Shown one piece after another: positions 7,851 to 15,539 of a stretch of DNA of 55,513 nt. The notes under the pieces are model-generated. The model searched no databases. It was given only the letters and a program-made list of their open reading frames with translations, and was not told the origin of the DNA. This stretch comes from JBAZKV01 sp964443545 (lineage in GTDB: Bacteria > Margulisbacteria > WOR-1 > JAKLHX01 > JBAZKV01): assembly GCA_964443545.1 (NCBI GenBank), contig CAYUCV010000003.1:1-55513 (forward strand), in the 5' to 3' direction. Position numbers and translations under genes: made by a program. How positions within the stretch are numbered: the first letter of the stretch is position 1; the number at the start of each line of letters is the position of its first letter.

Positions 7851-9599
7851 ATGAATGTTTACGCTGTCTCTGCTCTCTCGGCTTCTCTAATACTATTTGC
7901 AATTGGTATTTTTGTTTTTCACAAAGACCCTTCCAACAAGGTCTATAGGCTTTTTCTTACATCTAATACAGTGATAGCTCTCTGGCTTCTGGGGTGCTTT
8001 GGAGAAAGCCATATAATCGATCAAAGATATCTGCCGGTTTGGGATAAATTCTTAAATGTATTCGCGGTATTCAGCCCGACTCTGTTTGTGCACATCATAT
8101 TTGTGATAGTTAATGCAAAGAGCATGAAATATGTCAAGATCTGTTATCTTATCTCCACAATTCTGGCCATTAGCGTTTTCACCCCTTTATATTCTCAGGG
8201 TATACGATCTTATTATGGGGTTAGATTTATCACTGTCCCTGGCCCTCTATACTATTTCTTTATGGTCTTTCTGGGATGGTGTGGTTATCTTACTATCTCA
8301 AGAACAATATATGCCATCATATCGGACAAGCGCAATTCAAACAAATTTCAACACCTTCTTTTTTCCGTGATCACTATAGTAATTGCCGCAATGACATACT
8401 ATGTGATGATCTTCAATATTCTAATCGTCCCAATCGATAATTGGCTTAATGTTCTTTACGGCCTCACTCTGGCTTATACAATTACGCGATACCGTCTTAT
8501 GGATATCCGCATTATAATCAAAAAAGGCCTCGTTTACGCGATAGTCACCGGCATCATAAGTGCACTCTATATCGCGATAGTCACAGGCGCCGAGGTGGCT
8601 TACAAAAATATGCCCTATTACAATGTGCTGTGGCTTACCATTCCGTCCATTCTTCTTCTGGCGGTGATCTTTGCCCCGCTGATAGAGATAGTGCAGAACG
8701 CTGTCGAAAGGACGGTTTTTAAGAAGCAGTACCTGGCAAACCAGGTGGCCATGCGGTTTTCCGAGGGNNNNNNNNNNNNNNNNNNNNNNNNNNNNNNNNN
8801 NNNNNNNNNNNNNNNNNNNNNNNNNNNNNNNNNNNNNNNNNNNNNNNNNNNNNNNNNNNNNNNNNNNCAGTCCTGCCTCAGCATAGAGAACGCCCTGATG
8901 TACAGGGCGCAGATAAACGAGATAGAGCGCTCTATTAAGGGAAGCCGGATGTCGGACCTGGGAGCGGCGGCGGCAGGGGTGGCCCACGAGGCCAAGAACG
9001 CGCTTGTCAGCATCTACGCTGTGTCGCAGCTGCTATCCGAAAAAAAGGACGATGCCTCCTTTCTGGAAAAGACCAAGGACCTGGTCTCTTCCGAAGTGGA
9101 GAGGATGAAGATACTCATGGAAGGCGTCATCAATTATTCCGAGCCGGCGCCGCTCAGTATCGAACGGCAGGACCTAAAAGAAATGGTCGAGGCAACGGCC
9201 ATTCTGGTGCGCGACATCGCAAAAGGAAAGAACATCTCTCTTGTGATAGGGCAGGAGTGCAGCCGCTTTGTAAGTGCCGACAGGAACACGATGAAGCAGG
9301 TGTTCCTTAACCTTTTCCTAAATGCCATAGAAGCTATCGGAAAGGATGGTACGATCACAGTTTCCTGTGCGGACGCCGATGGTTCAAAGGTAAGGATAAT
9401 CTTTAAGGACACAGGGCCGGGGATACCGCCGGGCAAGATAAAGAAGATACTGGAGCCTTTTTATACCACCAAGGAACAAGGTACCGGGCTCGGGCTTGCC
9501 ATTGTCAAGAAGGCGGTTGAGGCCAACGGCGGCTCGCTTTCTATAGAAAGCAAACCCGGAGAAGGCGCCTCCTTTATTATCAGCCTGGAGCGGGGTTGA
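7851..9599 (+). CDS. Membrane histidine kinase 1 (N-terminal 7TM sensor, gap-interrupted GAF, HisKA-HATPase)
   Basis: The first ~215 residues hold about seven hydrophobic segments, the layout of 7TM-type histidine-kinase sensors, ending in the family landmark RLMDIRIIIKKGLVYAI. A second hydrophobic pair follows, then a GAF region of which only the edges remain (RFSEG before the N-run, SIENALMYRAQI after). The phosphoacceptor is His379 (placeholder numbering) in VAHEAKN, an intact HExxN box; the N box LNLFLNAIEAI, the G1 box DTGPGIPPG and GTGLGLAIVKK are all normal. No receiver domain or response regulator is adjacent. It starts 3 nt after the acyl-ACP reductase-like gene, so the two are cotranscribed. 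The sensor half is AT-rich and the catalytic half GC-rich. Confidence 0.85.
   Translation: MNVYAVSALSASLILFAIGIFVFHKDPSNKVYRLFLTSNTVIALWLLGCFGESHIIDQRYLPVWDKFLNVFAVFSPTLFVHIIFVIVNAKSMKYVKICYLISTILAISVFTPLYSQGIRSYYGVRFITVPGPLYYFFMVFLGWCGYLTISRTIYAIISDKRNSNKFQHLLFSVITIVIAAMTYYVMIFNILIVPIDNWLNVLYGLTLAYTITRYRLMDIRIIIKKGLVYAIVTGIISALYIAIVTGAEVAYKNMPYYNVLWLTIPSILLLAVIFAPLIEIVQNAVERTVFKKQYLANQVAMRFSEXXXXXXXXXXXXXXXXXXXXXXXXXXXXXXXXXXQSCLSIENALMYRAQINEIERSIKGSRMSDLGAAAAGVAHEAKNALVSIYAVSQLLSEKKDDASFLEKTKDLVSSEVERMKILMEGVINYSEPAPLSIERQDLKEMVEATAILVRDIAKGKNISLVIGQECSRFVSADRNTMKQVFLNLFLNAIEAIGKDGTITVSCADADGSKVRIIFKDTGPGIPPGKIKKILEPFYTTKEQGTGLGLAIVKKAVEANGGSLSIESKPGEGASFIISLERG
8768..8867. other. Assembly gap (100 N) in the GAF region of kinase 1
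   Basis: Exactly 100 N. In the paralogous kinase 2 the matching stretch (11849-12221) is 373 bp, so the true gap is probably nearer 370 bp than 100 bp. Both lengths keep the same reading frame. Confidence 0.95.
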
Positions 9600-9625
9600 G
9601 AAGATACCGTGTTGTAGAATAACCA

Positions 9626-9645
9626 GGATTTTATGGACAAAATCC
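9626..9645. repeat. Short inverted repeat after kinase 1
   Basis: GGATTTT (9626-9632) and AAAATCC (9639-9645) pair across a 6-nt loop. It sits 26 nt after the kinase stop and overlaps the start of leader copy 2. No T-tract follows, so it is not a standard terminator; it may be an operator or part of the leader. Confidence 0.4.
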
Positions 9646-9736
9646 CGGGCATATGATAAACTTTACTCTAAAAATCGGCTGCTGAAGAAAACCGAAGAGT
9701 TTCACCTTAAATAGATCTGAACGATCTGAAAAGGTG
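9634..9736 (+). promoter_or_regulatory. Conserved structured leader, copy 2 (upstream of PhcB-like gene)
   Basis: The 265-bp gene-free stretch 9600-9864 carries the second copy of the element seen at 6554-6660: TGGACAAA, TATGATAAACT at the same 12-bp distance, ACTCTAAAA and GAGTTTCACCT, again 74 nt end to end. AAACTTT can pair with AGAGTTT, where a U-G pair replaces the C-G pair of copy 1. CACCTT (9703-9708) pairs with AAGGTG (9731-9736) and encloses an AGATC/GATCT hairpin (9713-9727). Sequence between the conserved blocks differs, which favours conserved structure. The rest of the intergenic region shows nothing else I can name. Confidence 0.5.
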
Positions 9737-9864
9737 TTATTTTACGATAAACAAGAGTAGGCTGTTAAATTGTTTGAGAATAACTCCGAAAAAAGGTTTA
9801 AAGTTAACCTCGCCAAGTAGAACTGCGCAAAATCTTTCAGTTAATTTGATAGGAACCCGCTAAA

Positions 9865-10911
9865 ATGCCAATCGAAACAGCTGGAGTTAGCCAAGTTGAC
9901 AAAAGTTTTGAAAGGGAAGTTAAATCATTTAAAGAGTATATTGAAAAGGTCAAGAGCGATCTAGACCTCTTTGATGAGAAAAACGGATCTCGTGAGGAGC
10001 GCATTAGCAATATTGAAAAGCTCAAGATCGGACTGTTCGAAGAGATCGGAAAGCATTTTAACAAAGTATGGGAAAGAGTTAAGCAGCTGGACAAAAACTC
10101 TTACGCAAAATACAGAAAATATTTCCAGGATAGATTATTGCCTTTCTTTGGATATCCAGAGATCAACCATCATATATATAGTAAGCCATTAGGATATGCA
10201 GGGGATTTTATTACGATGAATTATATATATGATTTTCATGACAAGCACCTCGGGAATTCTTCTTTTGAAATACTGATAAACATGTTAACTTGTAATATAC
10301 CAATATCAAGATCAAACATTAAAAGGAGAGAGCACCTTAGACAAATAATCAAAGATGCTTATGTGAAACATGGTGATGAAATAAAAATAGCAAGCATCGC
10401 AAGCGGATCAGCGAGAGAATTGCTGGGAATGCTTGAGAATAAGGAGCTCCCCAGGTCGATCGATTTTGTATGTTTTGATTTTGAGAGCAAAGCCCTTGAA
10501 TATGTTAAAGAAAATGTGTCAAGGATATATGGCAGTGATAAGTCAGACAATATCAAGCTTATTAAATCAAATATTGTTGACCTGGCCAGAAAACCGGAGA
10601 TAAAGAATGTGCTTAATGGTAGGGATTTGATATATGCTTTTGGGATATACGATTATCTAAGCGATATGCTTGCAAAAAGGATAACTAAAATCCTTTTTGA
10701 ATGCCTAAATCCAGGGGGGCATCTTGTTGTTTGCAATGCTTCGGCTTCAAAAAGCGATCAAAGAGCTTACTATGAATTTTTGGGAGAATGGGAAATGATC
10801 TATAGAACCAATGAGGAATTAGTCAGGTTCTCAGATGGATTGGCGGCCAGAAGCATATCGTTAAAAGATGATCCCGATGACTGCTACATCTATCTGACAA
10901 TTTCCAAATAA
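9865..10911 (+). CDS. PhcB-like SAM-dependent methyltransferase (candidate fatty acid methyl ester signal synthase)
   Basis: 348 residues from ATG 9865, with AGGAA 9 nt upstream. The N-terminal third is helical and charged. A conserved KPLGYAGDFITMNYIYD block follows, which I associate with the PhcB group (3-hydroxypalmitate methyl ester synthases of Ralstonia). A class I methyltransferase Rossmann core comes next: SAM-binding IASIASGSARELL around residues 174-186, acidic FVCFDFES as motif II, DLIYAFGIYDYL and CLNPGGHLVV as later motifs. Known PhcB methylates a 3-hydroxy fatty acid to give a quorum signal sensed by the kinase PhcS. Here the stop overlaps the ATG of a membrane kinase (TAATG), the same synthase-kinase pairing. 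Substrate is inferred only; another small-molecule methyltransferase role is possible. AT-rich relative to core genes. Confidence 0.65.
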   Translation: MPIETAGVSQVDKSFEREVKSFKEYIEKVKSDLDLFDEKNGSREERISNIEKLKIGLFEEIGKHFNKVWERVKQLDKNSYAKYRKYFQDRLLPFFGYPEINHHIYSKPLGYAGDFITMNYIYDFHDKHLGNSSFEILINMLTCNIPISRSNIKRREHLRQIIKDAYVKHGDEIKIASIASGSARELLGMLENKELPRSIDFVCFDFESKALEYVKENVSRIYGSDKSDNIKLIKSNIVDLARKPEIKNVLNGRDLIYAFGIYDYLSDMLAKRITKILFECLNPGGHLVVCNASASKSDQRAYYEFLGEWEMIYRTNEELVRFSDGLAARSISLKDDPDDCYIYLTISK

Positions 10912-12950
10912 TGATCAATCATTTTATACTTTCGGGACTGATCACTTCTGTCACAACTCTATTCTTGGCTTTGTTCGTATTTCTTGCTAACCCCAACAAG
11001 AGACTCAACCGTTATTTTGCCTTCTATACACTTTGCATTTCCTTATGGAGCATATCAGTTTATATGCATCAGCCGACCTTGGCCGGTATTTCTGCGGATA
11101 TGTGGGGGAAGATCCTTCATGTCGGGTCGATCCTCATTCCTCTCGGCTTTCTGATATTTACATTTGAGCTTCTTGGCTCTCTCAACAGAGAGAAAATAGT
11201 TATATATTCGGCTGGTGTGGCATCGGCAGTATTCATTTATTTAACAATGTTCACCGATCTGTTGATAAACGGGACTACATATAGGGACTTATACTGCTAC
11301 CCAACTCCAAGCAAGTATTACATTCTATTCTTTATATATTTTGTATCTTGTGTCATATACGGTCTTTTCAAATTGGTCAGGAGTTATCAAATATCGGACA
11401 ATATCAAGAGGAACCAACTGCAGTATTTGATATTTGGCTCAGTTTTTGGTTATCTCGGAGGCTTAGACAATTTTTTGATCACGATTGACATAATAGTCTT
11501 CCCATTCTATCCCTATGGCGCATATGCAATAGCGATTTATTCTCTTATAACAGCCTACGCGATAGTGACTGCCCGCCTCATGGATATCGAGGTAATAATA
11601 CGGAAGGGGTTGATATATTCGATACTTTCGGTGATATTGACCGCCGTGTATTTTTCGGTGGTGTACGCCGCAAAGCTGGTGTTTTACAGGCTCACGGGAG
11701 CAAATACTCTGTGGTTCATCGTTCCGGCGGTCTTCTTTTTGTCGCTGTTCATCCATCCGCTGTTCTCCTTTGTCCAGGACTTTGTTGACAAGCGCTTCTT
11801 TAAGACCAAGTACGAGGCCGACAAAATAGCCAAAAAGTTCTCGGAGGGCATAAAAAAACTAATGAGGGCAAAGGACCTGGCCGAGTACATAAACAGGGTG
11901 GCGCTGCGCACCTTTAAGCTCAAGGGTAGCGCGGTTTATATTTTTGATGAAGAAGATGGGCTCTACAAGCGCTGGGACTCAAGGGGTTCTCTGCAGCAGC
12001 TATGCCCGCCGGTCATATCTAAAGATGATCCTGTTGTCCTAAAGATGGTATCGGCCAGGGGTATCGTGCAGGACCTAAAGGCCGAGCACATAAAGATCTG
12101 CGTTCCGGCGCTTTCAAAAAGAAAGGGGTACAGCATTTCCGGTTTCCTTCTTGCCGACGAAAAAAAATCCGAGGACCAGTTCAGCCAGCAGGACATCATG
12201 CTGCTGGAAACGATAGCCAACCAGGCCGTTGTCAGTATAGACAATGCCGTCCTATATTCTGCCAGGATAGACGCCCGCAAAAAAGCGCTGCTTGTGGAAA
12301 GGCTCAATGAACTCGGGTCCTCCGCCGCCGCGGTGGCCCACCAGACAAGAGCGGCAATGGGGCCGGTGATAGATTTTGCAGCGCAGCTGCAGCAGCAGTA
12401 CGCCGACCGCGACTTTGTGGGAAGAGCTCTGTCCAAATTCCCCTTTGATGTGGAAAGATTGCGCCTTATTTTGACAGGGATACTGGAATACTCTAGGGAG
12501 CTAAAGCTCGGCAGGGTGGAGGAGCTTGACCTTAAAGAAATGGTTTTAGGAGTAGCGTCCCTTATAAACGGCAGGGCGCAAGAAAAGGGGATAACCGTTG
12601 AGACGGATATCTCTGACGGGGCTTTGGTAAAGGCAGAAAAAGGCCGCTTCAGGGATGTCCTTATCTATCTTGCCATCAACTGCCTGGAGGCCCTCCAATA
12701 CGGAGGCAGCATCAGGATCTCTGCCGAAAAGCGCGGCGATAAAATGCGCATCTACTTTAGCGATAACGGTCCGGGAGTTTTGCCGGATGTTCTTATTAAG
12801 GTCTTTAACCCGTTCTTTACCACAAAACCGGGCTCCATAGGCCTGGGGCTTTCGATAGTAAAAAAGATAATCGAAGGACACGGCGGGAGCGTCTTTATGG
12901 AAAGCGAGCCGGGGAAGGGGACAACTGTAATTCTGGAGCTGCCGTCCTAA
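10911..12950 (+). CDS. Membrane histidine kinase 2 (7TM sensor, GAF, HisKA-like, HATPase), paralogue of kinase 1
   Basis: 679 residues. N-terminal hydrophobic segments (1 to ~215) resemble kinase 1 and end in the shared landmark RLMDIEVIIRKGLIYSI; two more hydrophobic segments lead to VDKRFFKTKYEADKIAKKF. A GAF domain spans about 315-435. The phosphoacceptor His477 lies in VAHQTRAAM: the usual acidic residue after His is Gln and the phosphatase Asn/Thr position is Ala, unlike kinase 1 (VAHEAKN). The ATPase half looks intact (INCLEAL N box, DNGPGVLP, IGLGLSIVKK). The gene overlaps the PhcB-like stop by one nucleotide, so it is translationally coupled to it. It converges with fabF with a 4-bp overlap. 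Sensor half AT-rich, catalytic half GC-rich (up to ~68% in sampled lines). Confidence 0.85.
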   Translation: MINHFILSGLITSVTTLFLALFVFLANPNKRLNRYFAFYTLCISLWSISVYMHQPTLAGISADMWGKILHVGSILIPLGFLIFTFELLGSLNREKIVIYSAGVASAVFIYLTMFTDLLINGTTYRDLYCYPTPSKYYILFFIYFVSCVIYGLFKLVRSYQISDNIKRNQLQYLIFGSVFGYLGGLDNFLITIDIIVFPFYPYGAYAIAIYSLITAYAIVTARLMDIEVIIRKGLIYSILSVILTAVYFSVVYAAKLVFYRLTGANTLWFIVPAVFFLSLFIHPLFSFVQDFVDKRFFKTKYEADKIAKKFSEGIKKLMRAKDLAEYINRVALRTFKLKGSAVYIFDEEDGLYKRWDSRGSLQQLCPPVISKDDPVVLKMVSARGIVQDLKAEHIKICVPALSKRKGYSISGFLLADEKKSEDQFSQQDIMLLETIANQAVVSIDNAVLYSARIDARKKALLVERLNELGSSAAAVAHQTRAAMGPVIDFAAQLQQQYADRDFVGRALSKFPFDVERLRLILTGILEYSRELKLGRVEELDLKEMVLGVASLINGRAQEKGITVETDISDGALVKAEKGRFRDVLIYLAINCLEALQYGGSIRISAEKRGDKMRIYFSDNGPGVLPDVLIKVFNPFFTTKPGSIGLGLSIVKKIIEGHGGSVFMESEPGKGTTVILELPS

Positions 12951-14191
12951 TCCTTATACTTTCTTGCTATCAGTATCGCGTTGTGCCCGCCAAAGCCGAA
13001 TGAATTGCTCATGGCGATCTCCACTTTCATCTGCCTTCCCTTGTTGGGCACATAATCAAGGTCGCAGTTGGGGTCGGGGTTTTCATAATTGATGGTGGGG
13101 TGCACAAAATCCTCCTGCAGGGACTTTGCTACCGCGGCAAACTCTACCGCGCCCGCGGCTCCCAATAGATGCCCGGTCATGGACTTTGTAGAGCTGATGG
13201 CAAGCTTGTTTGCATGCGCTCCGAACACTTTTTTGATGGCCATTGTCTCTAGCTTGTCGTTAAGTTCTGTCGAGGTCCCGTGGGCGTTTATATAGTCCAC
13301 CTGCTCCGGTTTTATTCCCGCGCTTTTGATAGCCGCTTCCATACACCGCACGGCCCCGCCGCCTTGTGAATCGGGTGCGGTCATGTGGAAAGCGTCGCCA
13401 CTCATCCCATAGCCTATCACTTCGCAGTAAATGCGGGCCCCGCGCTTTTTGGCGCTTTCAAGCTCTTCGAGCACAACAATGCCGCTGCCTTCGCCCATAA
13501 CAAATCCGTCGCGGCCGGCGTCAAACGGCCTTGAGGCCTTTTCCGGAGCGTCGTTCCTGCACGAAAGGGCCTGAGCGGAGCAGAAACCGGCTATTCCAAG
13601 CGGAGTGATCGAGGCTTCGGAGCCCCCCGCAAACATGACGTTGGCAGCTCCTCTTTTGATGAGCTCGTAAGCATCGCCGATCGAATGCGTTCCCGAAGCG
13701 CAGGCGGTAGTTGTGCAGCTGTTGGGGCCTTTGGCGCCAAGGTGTATGGAGGTGACCCCGGCGGCCATGTCGTTTATCATAAGAGGGACCATAAAGGGAG
13801 AGCACTTGGACGGCCCTTTTTCCTTTAGCGTATAGGCCTGCTGTTCCAAAAATTCTATGCCTCCGATACCGGAGCCTATCAGAACGCCTGTAAGAGGCGC
13901 GGTTTGTTCGTTTATTGCCAGTCCGCTGTCGTCCAGGGCCATTTTTGAAGCAGCCACGGCAAACTGGATGAACTTTACCAGCCTGCGCGCTTCCTTCTTG
14001 TCAAAATACTTGAGCGGGTCAAAGTCTTTTACCTGTCCGGCAATCTGGGAGTCAAATCCGGAGGGGTCAAAATGGGTGATGCGGCTTATCCCGCTTTTTC
14101 CTTCTTTAAGAGCGCTCCAAAAAGAATCCGCGTCGTTACCCAGAGGGGTTACAGCGCCCAGTCCCGTCACCACCACCCTACGCTCCGGCAT
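12947..14191 (-). CDS. fabF: Beta-ketoacyl-ACP synthase II
   Basis: 414 residues, normal length for FabF. The Cys-His-His triad of elongating condensing enzymes is complete: Cys164 in TTACASG, His304 in NAHGTST and His341 in MTGHLLGAAG. It extends acyl-ACP by two carbons using malonyl-ACP in the cytosolic type II fatty acid synthase. ATG 14191 is preceded by GGAGG with 7-nt spacing and lies inside the end of the preceding fabK-like gene (14-nt overlap). It is the last gene of the minus-strand fab operon; no terminator hairpin is evident before the convergent kinase 2. Confidence 0.97.
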   Translation of the reverse strand: MPERRVVVTGLGAVTPLGNDADSFWSALKEGKSGISRITHFDPSGFDSQIAGQVKDFDPLKYFDKKEARRLVKFIQFAVAASKMALDDSGLAINEQTAPLTGVLIGSGIGGIEFLEQQAYTLKEKGPSKCSPFMVPLMINDMAAGVTSIHLGAKGPNSCTTTACASGTHSIGDAYELIKRGAANVMFAGGSEASITPLGIAGFCSAQALSCRNDAPEKASRPFDAGRDGFVMGEGSGIVVLEELESAKKRGARIYCEVIGYGMSGDAFHMTAPDSQGGGAVRCMEAAIKSAGIKPEQVDYINAHGTSTELNDKLETMAIKKVFGAHANKLAISSTKSMTGHLLGAAGAVEFAAVAKSLQEDFVHPTINYENPDPNCDLDYVPNKGRQMKVEIAMSNSFGFGGHNAILIARKYKD

Positions 14192-15191
14192 AGTTTTCCT
14201 CCAGTTTAGAGTTTTTGCACAGGCCGGACAGGCAGTCCTCGGCCTCTTTTACCAGGTCGGCTATTATTTCTTTTGCCGGCCTGATCCTTTTATCCTTTAT
14301 CTTTAGTATGCTCTGTCCGCAAAACACCAGGCCTTCTTCCATATTGCCCTTGTGGGCGGCCCTAAGCACTTCAAAAATACAATAAAGTTTGGAACAGGAC
14401 TTGAGGCAGTTGTCGCAGAACTTGATCCTGGGATAGATCCCTTTCTGCATGTTCTCTATCAGTTTGGTCCTAACAGCCCTTCCGGGAAGCCCCACAGGGC
14501 TTTTTATTATGACCACATCCTCCGGGCCTTTTACATTCTGATACGCCCGCTTATATTCTAGAGCGGCATCGCACTCCTCGGCCAGCACAAAGTTAGTGGC
14601 AAGCTGGGCCCCGCTGGCCCCCAGTTTGATCATTTTGGCTATCCCGCAGCCGTCGGCTATTCCTCCCGCGGCTATTATCGGCACATCAGCAACTGCCTCT
14701 TTGACCTCTTTTAAAAGGTCCACAGTGCTCTTTTCAAGAGTCCCCAGATGTCCGCCGGCTTCGCTGCTTTCGGCCACAATGGCCGCGGCCCCGAGCTTTT
14801 TTGCTGTCAGCGCCAGCCTGCCCGAAGATACTATAGGGATAATTGGAATGTTCATCTGGCTGCTGAGCCTGAAGAGGTCCCTGGAAAATCCGGCTCCGGA
14901 GGTTATAAAATCGATCTTTTCTTTGATGGCAGTGTTGACTATGCCCAGAAAATCCTTGGCGGCAAAGAGGATGTTGATGCCGATAATCCCGTCCTTTGTC
15001 AGGCTCCGGGCTATCCGCATTTCCTTTGCCAGTTCGTCGTGCTCCATGCCCGAGGCGCCTATCACGCCGACGGCGCCCGTTGCAGCCACGGAGCCGGCCA
15101 GTTTTCCGGTAGAGATCCTGATGGACATCCCGCCCTGAACGATCGGGAGCTTGGCCACCAGTTTTCCGATCTTTAACTCGGGCAGTTTCAT
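14178..15191 (-). CDS. fabK: FabK-like FMN-dependent enoyl-ACP reductase / nitronate monooxygenase family
   Basis: 337 residues of the FabK/2-nitropropane dioxygenase TIM-barrel family. Landmarks: PIVQGGMSIRIS at the start, the FMN-phosphate loop AAGGIADGCGI and GASGAQLATNF, and the SEAGGHLG loop. The C-terminal part carries a cysteine cluster CDNCLKSCSKLYC, seen in a subset of this family and of unclear role. Since no FabI or FabV is seen and the gene lies between acpP and fabF, it is most likely the enoyl-ACP reductase of the pathway. Nitronate monooxygenases have very similar sequence, so the exact reaction is not certain from sequence. The start codon ATG 15191 lacks a strong ribosome-binding site. 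Confidence 0.8.
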   Translation of the reverse strand: MKLPELKIGKLVAKLPIVQGGMSIRISTGKLAGSVAATGAVGVIGASGMEHDELAKEMRIARSLTKDGIIGINILFAAKDFLGIVNTAIKEKIDFITSGAGFSRDLFRLSSQMNIPIIPIVSSGRLALTAKKLGAAAIVAESSEAGGHLGTLEKSTVDLLKEVKEAVADVPIIAAGGIADGCGIAKMIKLGASGAQLATNFVLAEECDAALEYKRAYQNVKGPEDVVIIKSPVGLPGRAVRTKLIENMQKGIYPRIKFCDNCLKSCSKLYCIFEVLRAAHKGNMEEGLVFCGQSILKIKDKRIRPAKEIIADLVKEAEDCLSGLCKNSKLEENYAGA

Positions 15192-15210
15192 GGGCTGTCA
15201 ACTTCCTGCA

Positions 15211-15237
15211 CAACCCCGCACACGCATGCGGGGGTTG
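15211..15237. repeat. Hairpin between acpP and fabK
   Basis: CAACCCCGCA (15211-15220) pairs with TGCGGGGGTTG (15227-15237) with one bulged G. On the transcribed (minus) strand no T-tract follows, so it is more likely an mRNA processing or stability element between acpP and fabK than a terminator. A segmental stabiliser for abundant acpP mRNA would be typical. Confidence 0.5.
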
Positions 15238-15268
15238 GCATGTTATTTAAAAAAAGCCTTGCGGCCCG

Positions 15269-15514
15269 TCAGTTCTTTGCGTGGGCAAGAACGTATGCTA
15301 CTGTGTCTCCCACGGTCTTTATCTTTTCGGCTTCTTCGTCCGGTATCTCAAAGCCAAAGGCTTCTTCAAGCGCCATGACCAGCTCCACGGTGTCCAGAGA
15401 GTCGGCTCCCAGGTCGTCCACATAGGAAGCCTGCTTTGTGACCTCGCTCTCGTTGACCCCGAGCTGATCCACCACCACCTTTTTTACCTGCTCGAACGCT
15501 TTCTGCTCGTCCAT
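15269..15514 (-). CDS. acpP: Acyl carrier protein
   Basis: 81 residues from ATG 15514 (MDEQKAF), the usual ACP length; an in-frame GTG at 15526 would add four residues, but a G-rich Shine-Dalgarno (AAGGGGG) sits upstream of the ATG at workable distance. The phosphopantetheine attachment site is Ser39 in GADSLD, and the acidic helix following (VELVMALEEAFGFEI) is typical. It carries growing acyl chains for the Fab enzymes and for PlsX, and would be the donor for the acyl-ACP reductase-like enzyme at 6780. Flanked by fabG upstream and fabK downstream. Confidence 0.97.
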   Translation of the reverse strand: MDEQKAFEQVKKVVVDQLGVNESEVTKQASYVDDLGADSLDTVELVMALEEAFGFEIPDEEAEKIKTVGDTVAYVLAHAKN

Positions 15515-15539
15515 TATCAAATTCACCCCCTTCTATATG

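Noticed and set aside
9626..9645. Rho-independent terminator after kinase 1
   Set aside because: Stem is short and AT-rich and no T-tract follows; kept only as an inverted repeat.
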